Shown piece by piece: positions 56,164 through 64,000 of a stretch of DNA of 64,000 nt. The notes under the pieces were generated by a model. It worked only from the letters and a program-made list of their open reading frames with translations. It had not been told where the DNA came from and searched no databases. This stretch comes from Larix kaempferi. Taxonomy: Eukaryota; Streptophyta; Pinopsida; Pinales; Pinaceae. The stretch spans positions 1,991,501 through 2,055,500 of the forward strand of contig BSBM01000964.1 in the NCBI GenBank assembly GCA_027924585.1, in the 5' to 3' direction. Positions within the stretch are counted from its first letter, which is position 1; each line of letters opens with the position of its first letter. Both the position numbers and the translations under genes were made by a program.

Positions 56164-57104
56164 TGTTATACGGGATTGATGAATCCAATGTGAAGCGAAT
56201 TCTCTTCTCCATTGAAGGAAAGGCGCTTCTCTTTGTGCAGGGTATTATTAGTGCTTGTTATTGTTGTGTTGGCCACACATCCAATTGATCTCTCTACTCT
56301 ATTGCTTCCATATCTTCATCAAGAGTGTTTGGTGATCTCTTATCTTCCAAAAGCAATCTGCTATGTTGTAAAAAAAAGCATTCTTTGTTATCCATTATAT
56401 TATACTAAGAAGAATTGTTGGGGTTTTTGTTCTCATAATTTTGAGGATTTCCCCAGGGTATATCTTGTGTTTTGGTTGTATGAATTTCATGGATTGAATT
56501 GTCTCATTGCTTCAAGTCTCTGCATCTAAAAGAATTAAATATCAAATCTCAACCAAATATTAACACGTCTCACATCCATGATTGGCATCATCGATGCACA
56601 CACTTACAATTCAACATACAACCTTGAATCTTGTTGGCCTTTTTCCCCACACCCTGATCATACATACCATATCTAAACTATACTAAAATATATTCTTATA
56701 CATAATGTTACTATATACTATACATAAAAAAGCATGCTACTATCGCCATTATTCCCATGCCCAATTTCGTCACGCTTGACGCCTTCACCAACCCCCCCCC
56801 TTGCACCCCTTTTCCTAGTGACTTATCCAAAAACACCGCATCCATCGCTTACACCCAACCTCACTAGCCTACCCCTTCTTTTTCTTTGTACGTGCCACTT
56901 GAGCCTTTTGTACCTTGTAAAATTTGAATCATTGTTTTTGTGTAATACATGCTTATCCTTAGCTTTTAATCACTATTTCAATATGGTGTCGCTTTTTCTT
57001 ATTCATACCTCCCTTTCATTTTCTTTACATAAATGTTTTTTTTTTCACTATACCATTTCAATATATAGGTTTAACAATTTCTCATTATAGTTCTTCATTA
57101 ACAA

Positions 57105-58880
57105 ATGGCCACTCACCTTACTGAGCATGACATTGACTTAATGCTTGCATTTGCCTTCGATATACAACCATTTGTACAAATCTTTCATATCGAAACTATT
57201 AAATTCGTCCATACCACAATCTTGCGTTATCAAACTACAATATATGATGGCACACACATAAAAGATTTGATGTTGCCTCCAAAGTTTAATGGCCTTATTT
57301 TTTATGGGATAATTCAAAAGGGCTCGCTTGTACACCTCACAAAGTGGACCCGTGCAACTCTTAGCATTTGCATCTAAGATTCCTTCATGCTTTACTAATC
57401 TATCATAAATACTTGTTTCCCTCCATAAAAACCACTAACTTGATATTTATTTGTTTTTGTTTTCCCTATAGAACTATCACATTGGAAGACCTCGAAGTCA
57501 TCGCTTCTTCAACAACCTTGATCGGCCATCCGATCCCTTTACCTTCCCCCCCACTCTCCAAGATGGCACCCCCTCGTCACCATCACAAGAGCCACCTCTC
57601 AAAAAACAATGCACACTCACACAAATTCCTTCCTCTTCCACCATTCAAACACATATTCCTATTAGAGCATTAATCCCATACAAAACAACCTAGTCCATCA
57701 AGGGATGAGTAGAAGCAAAAACAACCCTACGCACATTCAAAAACCAATAAGGAAATCGAAAAGTCTTTGGCTTCGATCTTGTGACCATGATTGAGGGGAG
57801 ATACACATAACTTGATTTAATGATTCTATAGACACATTTTATGAGCAAATCCCGATTGGCCATGTCTACTTGATCTCCAAAGATACTATCAAATAGGAAA
57901 ACAAAAATTTTAGTCGCTTGAATAATGATTGGGATATGTTCTTGAATCCAACCTCCCTTGTTCAGCATTGCATAGAGGAAAGTACAATTATTCCCCAACA
58001 ACATTTCACATTCAAATCATTCGACAAAATCAAATCAACATCTGTTGATATCACTGGCCTTATCACTAACACATCCCCTAGCACCCCTATACATAGGAAA
58101 GATGGATCATAAACTATATAAAAAAATAGTCCATCTAAAGGACATGTCAGTCTATAGCATGGACATGACCTTGTGGGGAGAACATTGCCATGTAGAAGGA
58201 AAAAAACTAGCTAACTTATGCTCTTCAGGCACCTACCCCGTTCTTACAATCAAGGATGGCCATGTAGCTGAATTCAATGGTAAAACTATTGGGACTATCT
58301 CCAAATCCGTTGTTTTGATAAACCCAGATATACAAGGAGCACATAATCATAACACGTTGGTTTGACAAAGCGGGATTTCAAAGTCCCTCCCCATATTTAA
58401 ATATAATATATACAAATGATCCAAAACAGGTGCACAAAAAAAAAAATAGTCAGTGATATTCTCCACATTGGTCCCTCCGAAAAAGCTGAATGGATTTTAC
58501 TAAAGGCTACCGTAACAAAAATCTATGGTGGCAACTTGTACTACCTTGCTTTCCCTTTGATTGTTGTTGATAAGAAATGCATGAAAAAAATCATCCGAGA
58601 TCTTGACAACGGTTGGCATTGTCCCAAATATAATGTTGCTTTAACCGATTGTAATTAAAGGTATCTCCTTAAACTTGACCTGTAGGACCGCACCGGTTCA
58701 CTTGATCCTATTGTTGCTTTTGAGGATGCAACACCTAAACTAATGGGAATTAGTGCTAAAGGCTTGCACTTTCTTTTCTTTGATCCCAACTCCATCAATG
58801 GAATCCTTTCCAAAGTCAAGTGCAAACAATTCCTTTTCACACTCTCTGCTAAAGTGGAAAGATTTAAAGACACAAATTAG
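57105..58880 (+). pseudogene. RPA1-like pseudogene, copy 2
   Basis: It has the same four-domain layout as copy 1: N-terminal OB (57105-57373, then from about 57472), DBD-A (about 57650-57940), DBD-B (about 57990-58360, with TLWGEHC) and DBD-C (about 58460-58880). It shares stops with copy 1 in DBD-A (TGA before VEAK, TAA after the KKQ/KNQ position, TGA in the CFN region) and the frameshift between GS and HKL near 58110. Its own lesions include loss of one base near 57780 and a mutated intron donor (CTAAG at 57374). DBD-C keeps two of the four zinc-ribbon cysteines (VDKKC, WHC). The parent was therefore already a pseudogene. Confidence 0.85.
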
Positions 58881-59370
58881 TTGAAGGTCATACTCATGCG
58901 ATGAGAGGATCTAGTTTTTGCAGACGAGAGTAGGCTTTTGCTTCCTTTAATTAGTAAGTTCCAGCAAGCATAGAGGGTTCTAAACATATGATTACCCCCT
59001 CTATTTTTATAAATACTTAATTAAAACATTCCACTCCTTTACATATGAGGTTTTCATGGACACAACTCAATTGAAGGTCAGACTCATGCACTCAAAGGAT
59101 CACTCAAAGGATCTTTTCCTTGCAGATGGGAGAAATATTTTGCTTACTTAAATTAGAAAGCTCCAACAAACATAGAAGGATGTAAACAAATGATTAATCC
59201 ATCCATTTTTAACTAAACATTCCATTCTTTTACATATATAGTTTTAATACAAACACTCATATTCCACTCAACACTACTAAAATATGTAACTAAAACATTC
59301 CATTCTTTTACATATGTGGTTTTAGTGCAAACATTCATATTCCACTTGACACAACCATCTATGTCATACT
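58878..59370 (+). repeat. Imperfect tandem repeats behind RPA1 copy 2
   Basis: Counterpart of 3270-3760, with the same unit order. It has an extra short duplication (CACTCAAAGGATC, near 59090-59112). Confidence 0.7.
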
Positions 59371-61400
59371 TAAGTTTTAGTCTGCCCTTATATGCATTTT
59401 CTTGGTTTACCTACCTTTCAATTTTCCATTTTCATTTGCTATATGTTTACTAATACAATCACTTATGGGACTCTTAATTACTTTGAATAGCACCCAAGTT
59501 TTCTTTTTATATGACTCTTGTTCACTTTAAACACGCCCTTAAATAATTCTAAATGAAAAGTTTAGGCTTTTGTGTTGAATGCCTCCTTGCAAACATAGTT
59601 ACTAGTTTGTGTTATTTATTTATACTTTGTTAACATATGGTGTTCAATTTATGCTTTGACTTACAAAGGTTATGCACTTTATATTTCAACTTTTTTAAAC
59701 AATAACCAAAAATTCTAATGCAATTAGTTTTTAATAATTTCTTTTAATGTAATTATGTTCCTATGCTAATGCTTATTTTTTCTTTCTTAATATAAAACAT
59801 TTTTTATCATAAACCTCATACCTTCAGATCATATATATATTTTTAATAATAGCCTTTTTAAAAATACACTTACTAAATTATATTGTACATATTTTACATA
59901 GTTAACTTGCTTTGAATATTTTTTTTATGTTTTGCTTTAACATCACGCTTTAGTTGGTATATATCTTCTTTTATTAATGCAACTATTTAAAACACACACT
60001 AAATGTTAAACGTTAAACGTTAGCTCATTTATTTTTTAAAATTAACTAGTTTTAATTTATTTATTTTCTTATTTTTACTTTGAATAATTAAAAAATTATC
60101 GTTTTATTATCTTTCCTCAATGCACGTCTTTCTACAATATCCTTTCTATTTTTTTTTGTCACATATAGGTGTTCTTACTCTCTCATATACTCCTACATAA
60201 TGTCTCTTCCTTACAAAAAGGACTCAACCAACACCTATTTTGCAACTAACAAAGAATGCATAAATACACACATACGCCATTTATGTCATCTTTACTGACC
60301 ACACAAATATGCCATCAACATCCAAAGAATAGAATGTAGGCATGCCACTTTAAATGGCACATCCAACCCATGTACTTATACTACCAATTATTTTCCAAAA
60401 CAAAACCAAGAATCACTACTTCCCTTTAACCATATCAAATCTAACATTTCACATATTCATATCAACCATATTTAATCATCAAACTCTCATCCCACTTTGT
60501 AAACAACCTCTCAAAAAAATGCCCACAATGCCCTCCCTCAAACCCCCTTAATGGCCCATTGTTTCTTTGACCATACCATGCCCCAAGCACATTGCTAATT
60601 CCGTGCAAGGCTAGACAACCTCTCATCCATGCATTCCTATTCAATCTATAAGGAATCCTATCCTGAAAGTCACTTTCACTTAGTAAATGGAAAATATACT
60701 TGTTCTAGATGCATTTATGAGAAAAATGGCCATGGACACTCCCTTTGGTATTGAACTTTGGTCGTCAATGATGTCAACTAATGTCAAAGAGGAATCAGTA
60801 TTCCTATTCCAGTTTAAAGAAGTATACGAAAGCCACTTTGAAGAAGTATATGCACAAGCAAGATGAAGAAGTACATGGATTCCAGTATGAAGAAGGATAT
60901 CAAGAAGTGCATACAATCTAGAGAAATGTGGTAAAGGTGCAAATCTCAAGTCCACCCAAGTCATACTCCTTCAAGGTAAAAGCCAAAGAGTTGGTTGGAT
61001 AAGTTTTGGGAGTGCACAAGCAAGCCGAAGAGTTGTTTGGACAAGGTTTGGGAGTGCCCAAGCAACTTGGAACAAGAAGTGGTCGATCAATCAAGCAAGT
61101 CTCGAAAGTGTGCAAGACTGACCAATCGGAAGAAGCTCTCAGTTGTTGAAGCACGTACAAGTACCAAAAAGGGAGTAACAGTTGAAGATGCCAAGTGTGC
61201 AAGACCATCAAGTAACGTTACATCAAGGGCACAAGACCAAACCGTGAGGGTGCAAGTACCACTAGCCAAAGGATCAAGTATGCGTAAGACCCATAAGAAA
61301 TGGCACCTCAATGGCGCAAAAGATGACAAGTGGCGGAAACGTGAAGCAAGTAGAACTGTGAAGCAAGGAAGAAAGGATACCATAAGTAAATTGTGGACAT
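59371..61400. other. AT-rich spacer of composite copy 2, no identified gene
   Basis: Aligns with about 3770-4000 and 10365-12170. It is continuous where copy 1 holds LINE1 (junction near 59602), apart from about 50 bp missing here. No recognised protein. Confidence 0.45.
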
Positions 61401-61420
61401 CACCATCCGCGCAGATCAAG

Positions 61421-62731
61421 TATAAATAAGAAACCGAGATGGTGAATGTAAGTGAGCTCGTAAGCTTGAAGCTTGAAGATGGAAGTGCAGGAAAGATGGA
61501 AGATACAAATTTATAATTTTCAACGCATCAAGGGCTCATGGAACCAGAACAGTATGATCTAGTGAAGAGCTGAGTGCACACAAGTAGAGGAATGGATTAA
61601 TTGAAAGTGTGCAAAATAATGTTGTGAATCTGTGATGGTTGCACGAAGATAGAAAGGAAAAACTACAGAAGATACGCAAGTGCGTGAGGATTGAATGACA
61701 GTATCATAGAAAGCATGCAAACAGTCATATATATTCTAAGGCAGGAGCACAGAGACAGATTTGAAGTATATCTTGGGATGCACGAAGTGAAGAAGTTTAA
61801 CTAATGCACGAAGATTGATTTGATGTGTGCGAAGTAAGTTAGTCCATCAGATGCGCAAAGACAGAGTTGCAACACAGTCAAGGATGCGCGTCATGATGAG
61901 GATGATCTGAGACAAGTGCGCTAAACATAAAGGACATATCACATATGATGCACAGTTAGTCACAGATGATCTAAAGGCTATTGCACCAAGACAAAACATA
62001 CATATCTAAGAAGGTGCACAATGACATTTAATACTGATGCACGAAGACATAACAAAGGCTATCAGTTGATGTGTAGTATCAGTGAAAGTTGCAGAAGCGT
62101 AGTGGTAGAATGATATATTGAACCCTTGTGCAAACTACATAATTAGTTGAAGAAGCACACAGTATATGAAGTGTGACGTCAGTTGAAGTGATGTGTTGAA
62201 TGTTAAGTCAAGTAATGTATGCAACACAATGACGACAATACTACAACATACAAAAGGTGCACACAACAGAACAAACATCAAAAGATCTGAAGCGTGCACA
62301 TATCAGAAGTACAACAAAGCAATTTCTTATTTTTGTATATCAGGGTTGTAAGATTGGGAAAGGAGTAGGGTGTCGGTGCCTCCTTCCAGTTGGTACTGGA
62401 GAACTCAGGGAGTTGGTGCTTCCTTCATGTCGATGCCTGTAAAACCAGGGGGTCGGTGCCTCCTTCCAGGTGGTGCTGGAGAACTTAGGAAGTTGGTGCT
62501 TCCTTGAATGTAATCTTTCATTATAACAACATTCCGTGGTTTTCTCCCATTTGGGTTTGCACGTAAAAAATTATGTGTGTTCTTTATATTGTTCTCATGT
62601 GATGTTGAATGTTTTATTTATGGTGGATGCATAATTAAAGATCACGAATAACCAATTAAGAAGTTAAAAATGGTTCATAACTAAGCTAATACCAATTCAC
62701 CCCCCTTCTCAGTATTAAATAGATTCCAACA
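61421..62731 (+). repeat. Copia-type 5' LTR, copy 2 (TATA to right edge)
   Basis: From TATAAATA (61421-61428) to ...GATTCCAACA at 62731. It includes the 80-bp-period minisatellite (62370-62506) and the U5-like end. The left LTR edge is not determined; the sequence upstream of 61421 probably also belongs to it. Confidence 0.5.
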
Positions 62732-62733
62732 AT

Positions 62734-62745
62734 TGGTATCCGAGC
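62734..62745 (+). promoter_or_regulatory. Primer binding site, copia-type element copy 2
   Basis: TGGTATCCGAGC, one mismatch from the initiator-Met consensus and different from the copy-1 variant, two bases after the LTR end. Confidence 0.75.
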
Positions 62746-62796
62746 GGGTGTCTTCAGTAACAACTTAACATATGGAAGATAGATCTGTGCGCAGAT

Positions 62797-63678
62797 ATGG
62801 ACAAACATGAAGGTATCTCCTCTAGTAGAGAACCAAGGCTTGATGGCACCAAATATACTTTTTGGAAGGTCAAGATGGAAGTATATTTGCAATCTCTCGA
62901 AGCTAACATCTGGAAATCCATTATGGATGGTTACAATGTCCCAACAGTCATACTAGTTGACCCGGCTGAGAAGAGACTATATGAGTGCAATGCAAGATCC
63001 AGAAATGCACTACTGTGTGGGTTAGCATACACTAAATTTATTAAAGTCATGCATTGCGTCTCAACCAAGGATGTATGGGATAAGCTTAGAAGTGTCTATG
63101 AAGGTGACGAGAAGGTAAAGAAGGCAAAGCTGCATAATTACTCTGGATTATTTGAATCCTTGAAAATGAAATATGGCGAGAATATTGCCTCTTACTTCTT
63201 ACGAGTTGATGAGATATTTAATGCTATCAAGAGTCTTGGAGTTACTCTAGAAGAAGAGTCAGTTGTACAGAATATACTGAGAACTCTGACTTCAAGATTT
63301 GATGCAAAGGTATATGTGTTAGAAGATAGAGCCAATATTGAAGACCTGAAGAAGGACGAGCTTCAAGGGATCTTGACTGCATATGAGATGAGAACCGAGA
63401 AAGAAAATCCCATCAGAAAGGAAGCAACCTTTAAAGCCAGTGGAAATACTAAGCATGATCATGACAATGACACTTGCAATGAATTAGATGATGAGGAGTC
63501 AAAATTCGTAAGGAAGCTGAAAAGAGGACGTGGTAAGTACAAAAACAAATTGCCTTTCAAATGTTTCAAATGTGGAGGAATAGACCATTTTGATTCTAAA
63601 TATCCTTATAGGGAATATGGAGACAACGACAGTGAGGATGAACCCAGCTTCCATGAACAAAGAACTGCACATACTTAG
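62797..63678 (+). CDS. Copia-type gag, copy 2: largest intact frame in the composite
   Basis: This 293-residue open frame starts ATGGACAAACATGAAGG, 51 bp after the primer site. Residues 1-200 match the DUF4219/UBN2 gag family (YTFWKVKMEVYL, LHNYSGLFESLKMKYGENIA, ILRTLTSRFDAKVYVLED). A basic stretch (KLKRGRGKYKNK) precedes one zinc knuckle at about residues 260-273, CFKCGGIDHFDSKY, where the last Cys is Tyr; copy 1 still has Cys there. A TAG after TAHT ends it early: sequence similar to copy 1 goes on past the stop to the window edge. It is therefore a truncated gag, unlikely to work alone, but it is long and otherwise open. Confidence 0.75.
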   Translation: MDKHEGISSSREPRLDGTKYTFWKVKMEVYLQSLEANIWKSIMDGYNVPTVILVDPAEKRLYECNARSRNALLCGLAYTKFIKVMHCVSTKDVWDKLRSVYEGDEKVKKAKLHNYSGLFESLKMKYGENIASYFLRVDEIFNAIKSLGVTLEEESVVQNILRTLTSRFDAKVYVLEDRANIEDLKKDELQGILTAYEMRTEKENPIRKEATFKASGNTKHDHDNDTCNELDDEESKFVRKLKRGRGKYKNKLPFKCFKCGGIDHFDSKYPYREYGDNDSEDEPSFHEQRTAHT

Positions 63679-64000
63679 CACGGACCTGAAAATAAAAAGA
63701 AAATTCCAAAACAGAGGAAGAGTATGTATAAGAGGAAGATAACAATGCATCCAAAGGAAGTGATTGTGATGACAAGACAAAATAGGTACCATTGATGGAT
63801 TTTGTGGAAGAATAAAACAGTGATGAAAAGAAGAAGAAGCTACAGAAGTTGATTGAGAAGGTGAATTGATCAGTTCCCTAGATGAATTAAAGAAGTCAAT
63901 AAATAAGAATAAACTCTTATAGGACCAACTGTCGAAGTCTGAAGAAAAGGTCAAGCAAGCAAAAGAGGTTCAAGAATCTCATGATAAAAAGTTAGGTAAA
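63679..64000 (+). pseudogene. Continuation of gag copy 2 beyond the stop
   Basis: Aligns with about 14430-14763 of copy 1 (KKIPKQRKSMYKRK region and a Glu/Lys-rich stretch) but is broken by several stops. The window ends here, before the second pair of zinc knuckles seen in copy 1. Confidence 0.6.

Larger units (their letters stand above)
55047..56600 (+). repeat. LTR-like segment (boundaries uncertain)
   Basis: It interrupts the alignment of copy B with copy A. It has a TATA box candidate (TATAAATA, 56156-56163) and a U5-like end (GGATTTCCCCAGGGTATATC near 56446). It also has two clusters of short repeated motifs upstream, as in a U3 region. No primer site, interior or convincing target duplication was found, so it may be a solo LTR of a copia family. 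The ends given are approximate. Confidence 0.45.
56672..64000 (+). mobile_element. Composite RPA1/copia unit, copy 2 (possible Helitron), cut by window edge
   Basis: From 56846 it is collinear with 1239-14763 but lacks LINE1. Upstream, TCTAAACTATACTAAAATA at 56672, preceded by A, resembles plant Helitron 5' ends (TC at the tip, TCTATACTA-type). An RPA-like gene just inside such an end is usual for plant Helitrons. No replicase/helicase or 3' CTRR hairpin is visible; the 3' end would be beyond 64000. A segmental duplication is the alternative. Confidence 0.5.

Noticed and set aside
56250-56530. Open frame of 105 residues in the LTR-like segment
   Set aside because: Hydrophobic, Leu/Tyr-rich chance translation of a U5-like region, with no family resemblance.
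1-64000. tRNA, rRNA or intact single-copy host genes
   Set aside because: I looked for cloverleaf A/B-box patterns, rRNA core sequences and multi-exon host genes and saw none; the only tRNA-like matches are primer sites of LTR elements.

Overview
The window is a stretch of nuclear DNA from a land plant with a large, repeat-rich genome. The evidence is plant-type L1 LINEs with a C-terminal RNase H, Ty1/copia and Ty3-type long terminal repeats primed by initiator-Met tRNA, a replication protein A large-subunit (RPA1) pseudogene with a GT-AG intron, and long AT-rich spacers. Species cannot be fixed from sequence alone; a gymnosperm or another large-genome plant would fit. I see no intact single-copy host gene, no tRNA or rRNA gene and no CRISPR array. 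Almost everything recognisable is a mobile element or its debris.

Layout. 1-1238: end of a minus-strand copia-type element (385-bp LTR, primer site) that runs off the left edge. 1239-14763: first copy of a composite unit, made of an RPA1-like pseudogene, AT-rich spacer, a copia-type LTR and a gag pseudogene; it is split by a 6.3-kb LINE (LINE1, 4029-10337, 9-bp target duplication). 14764-19640: further copia-derived debris and unassigned spacer. 19641-29268: three LINE fragments of the LINE1 family (LINE5 plus, LINE4 minus, LINE2 plus) and one short antisense LINE tail at LINE2's insertion site. 29420-30748: a foldback (long inverted repeat) element. 32126-55046: an old ~0.9-kb tandem duplication (copies A and B). 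Copy A carries a 2.9-kb solo LTR. Copy B carries a minus-strand LINE (LINE3, 16-bp target duplication), which in turn carries a complete 11.4-kb LTR retrotransposon (2627-bp LTRs, 5-bp target duplication). 55047-56671: an LTR-like segment with two short-motif clusters. 56672-64000: second copy of the RPA1/copia composite, probably starting at a Helitron 5' end and running off the right edge.

How the parts relate. The elements record a stack of events: tandem duplication, then LINE3, then the LTR element, whose two LTRs differ at only about ten sites. The LTR element lacks gag-pol. Its interior instead holds a CpG-rich, promoter-like tract next to an unrecognised coding-looking segment, so it looks like a non-autonomous element with foreign cargo. 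The two RPA1 pseudogenes share several stop codons, so the template was already dead when it was copied. The LINE1-family ORF2 remnants share an unusual bias to amber (TAG) stops.
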